Source: JANNWF01 sp038205755 (GTDB lineage: Bacteria > Pseudomonadota > Gammaproteobacteria > Xanthomonadales > Xanthomonadaceae). From it: a stretch of DNA of 64,000 nucleotides. Shown here one piece after another: positions 54,470 to 63,488 of the stretch. The position numbers were made by a program, and so were the translations under genes. The stretch covers positions 25,739-89,738 of the forward strand of contig JBBRBN010000003.1 of the NCBI GenBank assembly GCA_038205755.1, written 5' to 3'. Under the pieces are notes generated by a model that searched no databases, was not told where the DNA came from, and saw only the letters and a list, made by a program, of their open reading frames with translations. The first letter of the stretch is position 1. Each line of letters starts with the position of its first letter.

Positions 54470-55420
54470 ATGAACAAACTGTTATTCGCGCTGCTGTCGC
54501 TGCTGCTGCTGGGAACGCTGCTGCCGCCCGAAATCGCCAGTGCGCAGGCGGGGCAGAAAGCCTACGCGCCAGAGGATTTGCGCCGGCTGAGCGTGCCTGA
54601 TCGCATCCGGGTTCTGGAGCTTGAGTATTCCGAGCAGTCGCGGGGTCGCCGGCTGCCGGACGACCAGCTCGATTTCTATCTCGACCAGATCGACTCCGGA
54701 TGGAGCTTCAGCCGGATCAAACAGGACATCGCCGAGTCGCTCCGCGGCACTGCCTGGGCGCCGCCCAGCTCCGGCTGGCAGGCAAGCGAAGTGATCTGCT
54801 CCAGCGAGCGCGGCCGGCTGACCGAATGCCGCACGCCGTTCAGTGGGCCAGCCGTGCTCAGCCAGCAGATTTCCGATTCGGCCTGTATCGAAGGACAGAG
54901 CTGGGGCCAGCGGCGCGGAATCATCTGGGTCGACCGCGGCTGCCGCGGGCGCTTCCGCGTGGATCAGCGCTGGGGTAGCGGCGGTTACACGGGCGGCAAT
55001 CCGCAGGCCGGATCGATCACCTGCGAAAGCCGCGAGGGGCGGGTGCGTCGCTGCGCCAACAACTTCCGCAATGACGCCGAGCTGATCGAGCAGTTTTCCA
55101 ACGCGCCATGCATCCGCGGTCAAACCTGGGACGCCCAGCCGGGCGAAGTATGGGTGTCGCGCGGTTGCCGGGCACGCTTCGTCGAGGGCCGCGGCCGAGG
55201 TGGCGATTGGTCCGGCGGCGGCTTCGTTGGCAGCGGCTACTCGGTCACCTGCGAAAGCCAGGACGGCCGACGCCGGGCCTGTGCCTGGACAGATCGCGGT
55301 CGCCCGCAGCTCATCGAACAGCTGTCACGCACCAGCTGCATCGAAGGACGCACGTGGGGCTACGACCGCAGCGGTCTCTGGGTCGATCAAGGCTGTCGCG
55401 GTCGCTTTGGCAGCCGTTGA
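54470..55420 (+). CDS. Secreted protein with three DUF3011 repeats
   Basis: A 316-residue exported protein. A signal peptide (MNKLLFALLSLLLLGTL, cleaved near IASA) and a helical linker (DDQLDFYLDQIDSGWSF) are followed by three repeats of about 55 residues. Each begins C-S/E-S and ends DRGCRGRF or similar: from about 105, 180 and 255. Each keeps three or four cysteines (such as CIEGQSWG) and looks disulphide-bonded. DUF3011 proteins are of unknown function. ATG 54470 is preferred because the signal peptide starts there. Confidence 0.78.
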   Translation: MNKLLFALLSLLLLGTLLPPEIASAQAGQKAYAPEDLRRLSVPDRIRVLELEYSEQSRGRRLPDDQLDFYLDQIDSGWSFSRIKQDIAESLRGTAWAPPSSGWQASEVICSSERGRLTECRTPFSGPAVLSQQISDSACIEGQSWGQRRGIIWVDRGCRGRFRVDQRWGSGGYTGGNPQAGSITCESREGRVRRCANNFRNDAELIEQFSNAPCIRGQTWDAQPGEVWVSRGCRARFVEGRGRGGDWSGGGFVGSGYSVTCESQDGRRRACAWTDRGRPQLIEQLSRTSCIEGRTWGYDRSGLWVDQGCRGRFGSR

Positions 55421-55574
55421 CGGAGGTCGCTCCGACGTGACCGGCTGACCGGCTCGGCCGGTCGGTTCGGCCGGACCAACAGTCTGCACGCCTGAATGCC
55501 CCGCGCGCCCGCTGTGCGGCGAACGGGCGACGCTGATCGCGGTCGTTGAACGACTCGGGTCAGGCGTGTCCGGG

Positions 55575-56243
55575 CTACTTGTGGCCCCACGGAACCGGCG
55601 GCGTCTCGACCTGCGTGGTGAGATCGAACTCGACCCGAAACAGGCGGCCGGGACGGGCCAGCTCGTAGACAAAGCGCTGCCCCGGCTCGATCTCCATCGC
55701 CCACACGTTGGTGGTGGAGACGCTGCGGCCCTCGCGCTCGAACAGCTCGATGGAAAAGGCATCGACCGGAAACTCCTGCCGCTGGGCGGTTCCCGCGCTG
55801 GCGGTGTCGCCGCCGTACATCGTGGTCGCGTCGTCGGTACCATCCTCGTGCCGATGATCGTGCTTCAGCCGCAGGCCCTCAGACGTGCGGGTCAGCGCCC
55901 ACGTGCGTGAGTGGTCATCGCCAACGTGGAAGGGAATCTTGATTTCGCCCTCGCCGCACTCGCGCACGTGCATGACCAGCGGTTTGCCGATGAACGGATC
56001 CGCCGGATCCGCCGGCTCATTGGCTACGATCCGACCGGCGAACGACTGCCAGCAGTGGCGCGCGATGCCCGCCATGAATTCATCGGCCGGCTGCACGGCG
56101 GCGGCCGCCGACGGCGTATCGACGGCCGCTGCCGAGTTGACGCTCGCCGCCTGCGTTGCCGGTGCATCGGATGGCTGTGATCCGCAACCGGCAAGCAGAA
56201 GTGCGCTGGTCAGCAGACTCAGTGTCGCGGGAATCGTCTTCAT
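55575..56243 (-). CDS. Lipoprotein of unknown function
   Basis: A 222-residue lipoprotein: lipobox LAGC (Cys20), an Ala/Thr-rich linker, then a beta-rich domain with GIARHCWQSFAGRIVA, HVRECGEGEIKIPFHVG and HDHRHEDGTDD. The paired cysteines and the His-rich stretch could bind metal, which is only a guess. It resembles uncharacterised proteins of the order rather than a named family. ATG 56243 begins the signal peptide. Confidence 0.6.
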   Translation of the reverse strand: MKTIPATLSLLTSALLLAGCGSQPSDAPATQAASVNSAAAVDTPSAAAAVQPADEFMAGIARHCWQSFAGRIVANEPADPADPFIGKPLVMHVRECGEGEIKIPFHVGDDHSRTWALTRTSEGLRLKHDHRHEDGTDDATTMYGGDTASAGTAQRQEFPVDAFSIELFEREGRSVSTTNVWAMEIEPGQRFVYELARPGRLFRVEFDLTTQVETPPVPWGHK

Positions 56244-56305
56244 CGTGGGCTCCAGGTCAGTCTGAGGGGTTGGCGACAGCAGGCCTGCCGCAGACGGGTG
56301 TTGGC

Positions 56306-56469
56306 TAGCCCGCATGATTCATGAATTCGCGCGATGATCGCGCAGGATCGTGTTCGCACAAGGGACTACCGAAGGAGCGTCGTAGCGGGCCATCCCACCG
56401 CCTGAGGTGGATCCTTGTGCGGACAAGAGACAAGCGCGGGCGTGTGAGATTCATGAACTAGGCGGGCTA
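56306..56469. repeat. Nested palindromic repeat, long copy (copy B)
   Basis: A 164-base element. Outer arms: TAGCCCGCATGATTCATGAA at the left and, read inward from the right, TAGCCCGCCTAGTTCATGAA. An inner pair (TTCGCACAAGG at 56353-56363 and CCTTGTGCGG at 56413-56422) makes a second hairpin. The outer arms match copy A at 34730-34789. The right end supplies the stop codon of fmdB. It has no coding capacity and probably acts as a hairpin between convergent transcripts or a MITE/REP. Confidence 0.68.
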
Positions 56470-56838
56470 CGTCGAAGCAGGCGTTGCCGGCGGACTGGAC
56501 GCCGGCGGCGTCACGGACGCCGCGGGCTTGCTGTCGGTTACGGAGGCGGGCTTGGCGTCCGGCTTGGCGTCGGATTTGGCGTCTGACTTGTCACCGCCTG
56601 CCGCCTCCGTCTTGGCGGGCTCGGCACCCTCGGCAAGATTGCGCTTCTTGTCGCCATCTTTCTTGAAATCGGTTTCATACCAGCCGCTACCGGCGAGACG
56701 GAACGAAGGCGCCGTCAACTGTCGACGCAGGGCAGTGGCGCCGCATGCCGGACACTCGGTGGGATCGGGATCAGCGAGCTTTTGCAGGCGGTCGTAGCGG
56801 TGCCCGCAGGAGTCGCACTCGAATCCGTAGATCGGCAT
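56467..56838 (-). CDS. FmdB/CxxC-type zinc ribbon protein with low-complexity tail
   Basis: A 123-residue protein. The first 40 residues are an FmdB-type zinc ribbon: MPIYGFECDSCGHRYDRLQK and ECPACGATALRR. The rest is unstructured, with the repeat DAKSDAKPDAKP from a 12-base DNA triplet (56554-56589), then Ala/Pro/Ser-rich sequence. FmdB proteins are short regulatory or rRNA-linked proteins often near aspS. The stop TAG (56467-56469) belongs to the neighbouring palindromic repeat, so the tail may have been trimmed or extended by its insertion. Confidence 0.82.
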   Translation of the reverse strand: MPIYGFECDSCGHRYDRLQKLADPDPTECPACGATALRRQLTAPSFRLAGSGWYETDFKKDGDKKRNLAEGAEPAKTEAAGGDKSDAKSDAKPDAKPASVTDSKPAASVTPPASSPPATPAST

Positions 56839-56946
56839 AAACGTGAACCACCTGCATGACCCGCCGGGTCGGACCTTCGCATATTGTTGCGCAGGGACGC
56901 TGATTCAAGTGCCGCAGTCCATCGTCCGACCTCGACTTGGCCCGCG

Positions 56947-58872
56947 TCAGGCGCTGACCGAGGTCTCCAGCGACTCACTGACCTGCAGCCACTGCCATTC
57001 GAGCGTCTCCTGCTCGCGGCGCAGTCCGGCTTGCCGCTGCACCAGCACAGCGGCGTCGTTGCCGGCCTTCACGTACACGTCCGGATCGGCGAGCTGCGAT
57101 TCGATCTGCTTCAGGTCACGGGAAATCGCGCCAAGCTGCTGCTCGATCGACTTCAGCTTGTTGCGCAGCGGCCGCTCACGCTCGCGCTGCTCGGCCGCCA
57201 GTCGGCGCCGATCCTTGTTGTTGCTGACCTCGACCGGACGCGCGCTGGCCGTCGGGTCGACCGCGGTCTCGCCGTTGCTGCGGTCGCGCCGGCGCAGCCA
57301 GTTGGCGTAGTCGTCGAGGTCGCCGTCGAACGCCTGCACGTTCCCCTCGGCAACGCGCCAGAACCGGTCACAGCACATGCCAATCAGGTGGCGGTCGTGA
57401 CTGACCAGCACCAGCGCGCCGTTGAAATCCGCCAGGGCCTCGGCCAGCGCCTCGCGCATTTCCATGTCCAGATGGTTGGTCGGTTCGTCGAGCAGCAGCA
57501 GGTTTGGCTGCGTCCAGGCGATCAGCGCCAGCGCCAGCCGCGCGCGCTCGCCACCGGAGAAGTCATCGACCACTTCGTAGGCGCGGTCGCCGACAAAGTT
57601 CCAGCGGCCCAGAAAGTTGCGCAAGGCCTGCTCCGCCACGCCTGGCGCAATCCGCGCCAGGTGCTGCAGCGGCGTGTGCCCCGCCTGCAGCGCCTCGACC
57701 GTGTGCTGGGCAAAGTAGCCAACCTTGACGCCCGGATGCAGCTTGCGCTCGCCGGCCATTACGGCCAGCTCGCCGACAATGGTCTTGACCAGCGTCGACT
57801 TGCCGGCACCGTTGGGGCCGAGCAACGCGACCCGGTCACCGGGCTCGAGGCCGAACCGAACGTCGCGCAGAATGGTGACGCTGGTCTTCTGCGCAGCGCC
57901 GGCCGGATAGCCGCAGTCCACCTCATCCAGCCGCAGCAGCGGACTGGGCAGATGCTCCGGTGTCGGAAACGCAAACCGGAACGGCGACTCGGCCCGCACC
58001 GCCTCGGTGCCGGCCAGCTTCTCCAGTCGCTTGACCCGTGACTGCGCCTGTTTCGCCTTGCTGGCCTTGGCCTTGAAGCGATCAATGAAGCTCTGCAGAT
58101 GGGCGCGCACCGCCTGCTCCCGCTCATGGCTGATCTGCTGCTGGCGCAGCTGCTCGGCACGCTGCCGCTCGAACGAGGTGTAGTCACCGCTGTAGAGCTT
58201 CACCCGGCCCTCGTGCAGATGGGCGACGTGGGTGCAGACGCCGTCGAGAAACTCGCGGTCATGCGAGATCATCAGCAACGTGCCGGTGTAGCGCAGCAGC
58301 CACTGCTCGAGCCACAGCACGGCGTCGAGATCGAGATGATTGGTGGGCTCATCGAGCAGCAGCAGGTCGCTCGGCATCATCAAGGCACGCGCCAGGTTCA
58401 GGCGCACCCGCCAGCCGCCCGAGAAGCTGGCAATCGGGCGCTCATGGGTGTCGGCCGAGAACCCCAGCCCGTGCATCAGCTTGCCGGCGCGGGCGCGGGC
58501 GTCATAGCCGCGCAGGGCCTCGATTTTGAGATGCGCTTCGGCCACCGCTTCGTGGTCGTCTGCGGCCGCCGCCGCGGCCTCTTCACGCAGCGCGGCCCAG
58601 ACCTCAACGTCGCCGCCCAGCACATGCTCGACGGCGGGGTCGGCCAGCGCCGGAGTTTCCTGGGCGACGCTGGCAATGCGCAGCCGCGACGGCAGCTCGA
58701 TCTGGCCGGCGTCGACCTCCAGCTCGCCCATCAAGGCGGCGAACAGGCTGGTCTTGCCGCAGCCGTTGCGACCGACAACGCCAACCCGCCAGCCATCGTG
58801 CAGGGCGAGGTCAACGTCGGACAAAAGCAGCCGTTCGCCCCGGCGCAGGGCAACATTCTTGAGAGCGATCAT
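56947..58872 (-). CDS. YheS-like ABC-F ATPase
   Basis: A 641-residue cytoplasmic protein with two ATP-binding cassettes: Walker A GRNGCGKTSL and GPNGAGKSTL, signature FSGGWRVRLNLA and FSGGERARLALAL, and Walker B LLLLDEPTNHLD in both, with the linker (RVKRLEKLAG) between them. A C-terminal coiled coil follows (from about 560). ABC-F proteins act on ribosomes, not in membranes; YheS has the same start and the QETPAL motif. ATG 58872 gives the family length. Confidence 0.92.
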   Translation of the reverse strand: MIALKNVALRRGERLLLSDVDLALHDGWRVGVVGRNGCGKTSLFAALMGELEVDAGQIELPSRLRIASVAQETPALADPAVEHVLGGDVEVWAALREEAAAAAADDHEAVAEAHLKIEALRGYDARARAGKLMHGLGFSADTHERPIASFSGGWRVRLNLARALMMPSDLLLLDEPTNHLDLDAVLWLEQWLLRYTGTLLMISHDREFLDGVCTHVAHLHEGRVKLYSGDYTSFERQRAEQLRQQQISHEREQAVRAHLQSFIDRFKAKASKAKQAQSRVKRLEKLAGTEAVRAESPFRFAFPTPEHLPSPLLRLDEVDCGYPAGAAQKTSVTILRDVRFGLEPGDRVALLGPNGAGKSTLVKTIVGELAVMAGERKLHPGVKVGYFAQHTVEALQAGHTPLQHLARIAPGVAEQALRNFLGRWNFVGDRAYEVVDDFSGGERARLALALIAWTQPNLLLLDEPTNHLDMEMREALAEALADFNGALVLVSHDRHLIGMCCDRFWRVAEGNVQAFDGDLDDYANWLRRRDRSNGETAVDPTASARPVEVSNNKDRRRLAAEQRERERPLRNKLKSIEQQLGAISRDLKQIESQLADPDVYVKAGNDAAVLVQRQAGLRREQETLEWQWLQVSESLETSVSA

Positions 58873-58951
58873 GCCGCCAGTGTAAGAGGCGAGGCACCAT
58901 GCAACCAAACTGCCTGCTATCTTGCGCGACTGACTCCCGTCGACCGCCCGC

Positions 58952-59602
58952 ATGTCCAGCGAAACCGCCCTGCCCCAGCTGAGCCCCACCGAAGCACGCA
59001 TTCTCGGCAGCCTGATCGAAAAGGAAGCCACCACTCCCGAGCAATACCCGCTGACCCAGAACGCGGTGCAGCTAGCCTGCAATCAGAAGACCAGCCGTGA
59101 TCCGATGATGTCCCTGGAGCCGGGTGAGGTTGGCCATGCGCTGCGCCAGATGGAGGAGCGCAAGCTGGTCCGCAGCGTTCACGCATCACGCGCGCAGCGC
59201 TACGAGCACTGCACTGCCAAGGCCTATGGCATCACCCAGCAGCAGCAGGCGGTGCTCGCGGTCTTACTGCTGCGCGGGCCGCAGACAGCCGCCGAAATTT
59301 TGGCCCGCACGGAGCGCATGGCGCGATTCCCGGACGCCGACGATCTGAACCATTGCCTCGACCGTCTTGCCCAGCGCGAGCCGGCCATGGTGGTGCGCCT
59401 GCCGCGCAGCAGCGGCCAGCGCGAAGAGCGCTTCATGCACCTGCTGGGGGGTCCAATCGATATCGAGGCGCTGGCGGAATCCTCACGTTCAACAGCGCCG
59501 GTATCCGGTTCGACCAGCGACCGGCTGAACCAGCTGGAGGAACGCGTCGCCATGCTCGAAGCGGCGCTGGAGCAGCTCAGAAAAGCCAACGAAGCCGTAT
59601 AG
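58952..59602 (+). CDS. yceH: YceH-family (DUF480) protein
   Basis: A 216-residue protein made of two winged-helix repeats (LSPTEARILGSLIEKEATTPEQYPLT; the second around LAVLLLRGPQTAAEIL) and a C-terminal coiled coil (LNQLEERVAMLEAALEQL). YceH is conserved in gammaproteobacteria, with no settled function. Divergent from the ABC-F gene. Confidence 0.9.
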   Translation: MSSETALPQLSPTEARILGSLIEKEATTPEQYPLTQNAVQLACNQKTSRDPMMSLEPGEVGHALRQMEERKLVRSVHASRAQRYEHCTAKAYGITQQQQAVLAVLLLRGPQTAAEILARTERMARFPDADDLNHCLDRLAQREPAMVVRLPRSSGQREERFMHLLGGPIDIEALAESSRSTAPVSGSTSDRLNQLEERVAMLEAALEQLRKANEAV

Positions 59603-59648
59603 TCGCGCCCGTCAAAAGGTTACCTCTGGATCTGGGGAGCACTTGCTG

Positions 59649-60116
59649 ATGCGCGCTGCGATCTTCGCGCTGCTGGCGCTCATTGCGCTGGGTGGCCCCG
59701 ACCGGACTGAGGCACTGGAAACCACGCTCGGACTTGGCGTCGCCGACTCGCACGACGGCGAATATGCCGGCGTGCTCGATATCAGCTTGCGCTGGCAGGC
59801 TTCCGGGTCCATCCCGCTGGTCGATGAACATGAGCTGCTGATCGGCGTCGTCGAGTCACGCCCCCTGCCTGCGCTGGACCGTCACACTGCCTATGCCGGC
59901 TACGGTATCCGCAGCCGTTTTGGCCGCTTCTACACCGGAGTTGGCCTGGTGGCAGTGGACAACACGTCCGAGGCGCTGAGCAGCTGGTACCAGTTTGTCA
60001 GCACCGGTGGCGTCCACCTCGGCCGCGTCGACCTGACCCTGCGTCACCTGTCGAACTCCGGCTTTCGCGGCCGCAACCGCGGCGAGACGTACCTCAGCGT
60101 CGGCTTCAACTGGTAG
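59649..60116 (+). CDS. PagL-like lipid A 3-O-deacylase / acyloxyacyl hydrolase
   Basis: A 155-residue outer-membrane barrel: signal peptide to about residue 23, beta strands, and the C-terminal active-site block LRHLSNSGFRGRNRGETYLS. His133, Ser135 and Glu146 match the PagL triad (His126, Ser128, Glu140 in P. aeruginosa), and the last residue is aromatic as in outer-membrane proteins. PagL removes the 3-O acyl chain of lipid A. ATG 59649 was chosen over the TTG two codons earlier; GGGGAG lies about nine bases upstream. Confidence 0.8.
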   Translation: MRAAIFALLALIALGGPDRTEALETTLGLGVADSHDGEYAGVLDISLRWQASGSIPLVDEHELLIGVVESRPLPALDRHTAYAGYGIRSRFGRFYTGVGLVAVDNTSEALSSWYQFVSTGGVHLGRVDLTLRHLSNSGFRGRNRGETYLSVGFNW

Positions 60117-60203
60117 ACAAAACGTGGGGAGCCCAATGCACGAGTACGGCCAAAGTTGACTCACAGCCGTGTTGGCCGGATGATACGCGGCTCGCGAAAC
60201 CCC

Positions 60204-60280
60204 GCCCGAATAGCTCAGCCGGTTAGAGCACTTGACTGTTAATCAGGGGGTCGTAGGTTCGAGTCCTACTTCGGGCGCCA
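60204..60280 (+). tRNA. tRNA-Asn (GUU)
   Basis: A 77-base cloverleaf. Acceptor GCCCGAA (60204-60210) pairs with TTCGGGC, discriminator G, CCA encoded. Anticodon loop CTGTTAA gives GUU; T-loop GGTTCGAGTCC. Confidence 0.97.
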
Positions 60281-60287
60281 ATTTTTG

Positions 60288-60320
60288 AAGGCCGCATCCA
60301 GCGCGGCCTTTTTCGTTTTT
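60288..60320 (+). terminator. Rho-independent terminator of tRNA-Asn
   Basis: AAGGCCGC (60288-60295) and GCGGCCTT (60303-60310) form an 8-base stem, followed by TTTCGTTTTT. Confidence 0.9.
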
Positions 60321-60887
60321 GCGAAGCTTGACCGCGCCGCATGCAGTCGCCTCGAATGGCGCCCGGAGGGTCCCCATTCGACGCGCTGGCCGCAAGGTTC
60401 GATGCGCGATCTGTTCGGCCGGCAGCCTGTCGGGCTTCGGCGGTCGAGGCGACATGTCTCTATGCGAAATTGGACCACGCAGGCGGATCTGGATCTCAGC
60501 CGGGCCTAGCCCGACATGCGGCTAGGTCGACTGCTCTAAACATGCGCCGTATCTTCGGCTCCGACATCCACACGGCAACGCCGCAGGCCGCATTCATACT
60601 GGGTTCTGCAAGGCCCACATAGCTTCGCCGAACTTTTCCCGGCGCATTGGCAGCGGGAATTGCCGCCAAAACGTCTTGATGCAGCGGGTTAACCGCTGCG
60701 CGAATCTGCGGCTGGCGCCGCAACGCCGCAACCACGGCTGTGCGCCAGGCGTACCCGACAACGCCAGGTCGGCCTACCTTCCACCGCTGCCTTACCCGCC
60801 CTGCCGAGAACGTCGGCTTGGCGCTGCAGGAGCGGACCACGCCATTGGCGGGAAGTGCGGTCGTCGCAACGAGGAAGGAGTACTGCA
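60321..60887. other. Intergenic, no recognised gene
   Basis: These 567 bases have no frame that resembles a protein I know. A small palindrome (GCAGCGG at 60681-60687 and its complement at 60693-60699) is present. Longer frames on both strands look like GC-rich chance frames or old debris. A small RNA cannot be excluded. Confidence 0.4.
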
Positions 60888-61331
60888 ATGAAACTGGCCT
60901 GGATTCTCTGGCTGTCCAATCTGCTGCCACAACCGGCAGCCGACGATCTCTGTCTCGCCACCACCATCTATCTGGAGGCGCGCAACCAGTCCACGCTCGG
61001 CCAGCAGGCCGTCGCCGAGGTCGCGCTGCGACGCCTGGAAAGCGGCCGCTGGGGTGACAACATGTGCGCCGTGGTAACAGCTCCCCGTCAGTTTGCGCCC
61101 ACCATCATCGACGGCGAGTTCAAGCTGGACAATCCCAAGGCGTGGATTCGGGCCGTCCAGATCGCCTTTCAGTCCCAGCGGGAATGGGACCAGCCGCATA
61201 CCGCGCGACGCCAGGTGGTACCCGGCGCCGACCACTTCGTGGCGCTGGCGTTGGCGAGCCCGGTGTGGGCCCAAGGCACTCCGGTGGCGCAGATCGGCGA
61301 CCACACCTTCTACCGCGTTCAGCGCCTGTAA
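60888..61331 (+). CDS. SleB-like cell-wall hydrolase (Hydrolase_2)
   Basis: A 147-residue short protein of the Hydrolase_2 family: CLATTIYLEARNQSTLGQQAVAEVALRRL with the candidate catalytic Glu in YLEAR, and RQFAPTIIDGEF. SleB-like enzymes cut peptidoglycan glycan strands. Only a weak hydrophobic start (MKLAWILWLSNLLPQ) suggests export. A strong ribosome site, GAGGAAGGAG, precedes ATG 60888. Single gene. Confidence 0.8.
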   Translation: MKLAWILWLSNLLPQPAADDLCLATTIYLEARNQSTLGQQAVAEVALRRLESGRWGDNMCAVVTAPRQFAPTIIDGEFKLDNPKAWIRAVQIAFQSQREWDQPHTARRQVVPGADHFVALALASPVWAQGTPVAQIGDHTFYRVQRL

Positions 61332-61390
61332 GTCGAAATCTCTGCAGGAAAGTTGCTGCGGCAGCCGCCGGGTTGCCGCTCTGATGCGGA

Positions 61391-61560
61391 GCTAGCAGCC
61401 TGCCGGACTTAAGTGGTCGAGGCGATTGCTGGCTGCGTGAGGACAGAAAACGGCGATTCGCAGGCCCATAGCAGCGCTATGGGCCAAGAATTGGCGGCGT
61501 GCGCTTTTTTTGAACACTCGGGTCGCGCAGACGAAGTTGCAGCCCGGCCGATCTAGCGAC
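61391..61560. repeat. Remnant of a dispersed palindromic element
   Basis: Begins with GCTAGCAGCCTGCCGGACTT, shared with 2391-2408. Contains a perfect hairpin CCCATAGC-AGC-GCTATGGG (61466-61484) and an A/T-run near 61505. A minus-strand frame through it resembles frames annotated at such repeats in other genomes and is not a gene. It joins directly to the transposase remnant. Confidence 0.5.
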
Positions 61561-61689
61561 ATCGGGAGAAACGAGAAGTGCACGTGGATAGCCCATGTGC
61601 ATAGCTTGGCGTTGCGATGGGTTGGCGACTATCGGCGGAGGGCGCGTCGTGGGGTAGGAAAATTCCTTGGTTGTGGGTGTCCAGGGTCG

Positions 61690-62130
61690 CGCGATGACGC
61701 CGCCGTGCTGGCCTGCATGGCGTATGTCGACCTCAATCCGGTGCGCGCCGGCATCGCCGACGATCTGCCGTCGTCAAAGCACACGTCAATCTGTCGGCGG
61801 CTGCAGCGTCCGGCAGATGATCGCGACTATCTGGACGCCGTGGCCGGCCCGTCGCTGTTGGGAAGGGTGGCGATCACTGAGGCGAGCTACATCCAATTGG
61901 TTGATTGGACCGGTCGACAACTGCATTCGGGCAAGCGTGGTGTCATCGATGGCGATGCGCCACCTGCACTGCAAGTCACCGCAGAACCAACGCAGTGGAT
62001 GCGCCAGGTCCGCGGCGTCGAGTCACGCTACTGCCGCGCCATTGGCAGTGCGGAAGCGCTGATAGAGAAGGCCAAAGCGATGGGGCAGCGGTGGCTGATC
62101 GTGCGCAGGCGGGAGCGGCTGTTGGCGTAG
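61690..62130 (+). pseudogene. IS200-like (Y1-type) transposase, 3' remnant
   Basis: About 146 codons that match the C-terminal half of a family of 300-plus-residue Y1-type transposases: ACMAYVDLNPVRAGIAD, then HTSICRRL, IQLVDWTGRQLHSGKRG and CRAIGSAEALIEKAKAMGQR. The N-terminal catalytic half (HUH histidines and Tyr) is absent; the sequence upstream is not the expected one. It was truncated by a deletion, and an inactive copy is certain if the family is right. Confidence 0.75.
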
Positions 62131-62748
62131 CCGTCACCTGCGCGACCACCGCGAAGCGCACTACGCAGGCTGCCTGCAAACCAGCGACTTTTCGGAAGCA
62201 AACCGCGCGGCCTCTGGGCCGAATTGACGTCCTCTGAGAGGCCCACTCCAAACCATGACTGGCTCGACGCGCCCGCCTGCGCCGATGAGGCTCGATGGCA
62301 CCTCCCCGGCGGTTGGGGTACACAAGCTGGTGCGTACTCGGTGTTCAACTTAGTCCGGCATCCAACTCCCGTCCGTCAGCGCATGCCACACAGTTCGTGG
62401 GTGTCCACGTTTGCGTCATCACCGTGCCGCACTGCGCCGTGGCGCGGTCGACGCGCGCTTGATCCGCCAACCGGCCCGCGATCACGCGATGCACGAGCTG
62501 CTGTGCCCGTGACGCCGCTGGCATTGCAGCAGGACCTAGATACCATTGAGGATCTTCGACAGTTGCGCCTCCTTCCGCCGATTGATCCCACCGATGCGCA
62601 GCGCCACTTTTGGAGCAGAATTCCAGATTGGTTGGCGCGTGCGCGTGTCTGACGTATGTTGCAAAGCGCACGCATCGCGCCCATGTTCCATTCGCACCTG
62701 ACAGCGCAATCTGCCAGCATCTTCAATCACTCTGTTGCGGAATTTCGC
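62131..62748. other. Intergenic, no recognised gene; composition changes near its right end
   Basis: About 600 bases with no frame that I can assign. The left part continues the transposon debris. From about 62650 the sequence becomes less GC-rich, as in the following genes, so a boundary of acquired DNA probably lies in this gap. Confidence 0.4.
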
Positions 62749-63477
62749 ATGGCCAAATCGCCCAATCGCCCACCTGCGCCGCTGGCGCTAGCCGCAGACG
62801 CGCCTGCGTCGGAGCGCATACGCGCACGCATTTTGGCAACCGGACAACGGTTTAACGCCAACGACAACATTGCCGCTTTCATTGAACCGGGCGAGATTGA
62901 TCAACTGCAGGACGAAGTCCAGGCGCAAATGGCGGGTGTGCTGCGCGCGCTGGTCATTGATACCGATAGCGATCACAACACCCAGGACACCGCCCGGCGC
63001 GTCGCCAAAATGTATCTGAACGAGGTTTTTAAGGGTCGCTATATTCCGCCGCCGCCGGTAACTGACTTTCCCAATGTTGAACAGTTGAACGAGTTAATGA
63101 TCGTTGGGCCGATTACCGTACGCAGTGCCTGTTCACACCATTTCTGTCCAATTATGGGCAGGGTTTGGATTGGCATCATGCCCAATGAGCATTCCAATTT
63201 AATTGGTTTATCAAAATATGCGCGACTGACCGAGTGGGTGATGAGTCGTCCACAAATCCAAGAAGAAGCGGTCACACAGTTATCGTCCTTGTTGTACGAC
63301 ATGATGCAGCCCGACGGTTTAGCCTTGGTCATGGAAGCCGATCATTTCTGCATGCATTGGCGCGGGGTCAAAGACGATCAATCCAAAATGATCAATAGCG
63401 TCATGCGTGGCTCTTTTTTGAAAGACGCCAACTTGCGGCGCGAGTTTCTGAGCTTGATCCCACGTAATCGTTCTTGA
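62749..63477 (+). CDS. folE: GTP cyclohydrolase I FolE
   Basis: A 242-residue FolE that turns GTP into dihydroneopterin triphosphate, the first step to folates. Zinc ligands Cys128, His131 and Cys201 are in SACSHHFCPIMG and HFCMHWRGV, and His130 in the same block is the catalytic His. The usual LIGLSKYARL helix follows. ATG 62749 opens a variable N-terminus; an in-frame ATG at 62656 is less likely. GC content is clearly lower than in the rest of the window, and the gene is coupled to a BLUF photosensor. In some proteobacteria light-induced folE copies supply the folate antenna of DNA photolyase; a photolyase is not in view here. Confidence 0.92.
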   Translation: MAKSPNRPPAPLALAADAPASERIRARILATGQRFNANDNIAAFIEPGEIDQLQDEVQAQMAGVLRALVIDTDSDHNTQDTARRVAKMYLNEVFKGRYIPPPPVTDFPNVEQLNELMIVGPITVRSACSHHFCPIMGRVWIGIMPNEHSNLIGLSKYARLTEWVMSRPQIQEEAVTQLSSLLYDMMQPDGLALVMEADHFCMHWRGVKDDQSKMINSVMRGSFLKDANLRREFLSLIPRNRS

Positions 63478-63488
63478 GGAATGCCGCT

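Noticed and set aside
60243..60455. Minus-strand frame ending in EVGLEPTTP
   Set aside because: This ending is the well-known artefact of translating the reverse strand of a tRNA gene, here tRNA-Asn.
60496..60930. 144-codon minus-strand frame before the SleB-like gene
   Set aside because: It overlaps the start and ribosome binding site of that gene, lacks a ribosome binding site of its own, and shows no domain I recognise.
61392..61583. 63-codon minus-strand frame in the repeat before the transposase remnant
   Set aside because: It only translates the palindromic repeat; such frames recur at these repeats and have no gene-like start.
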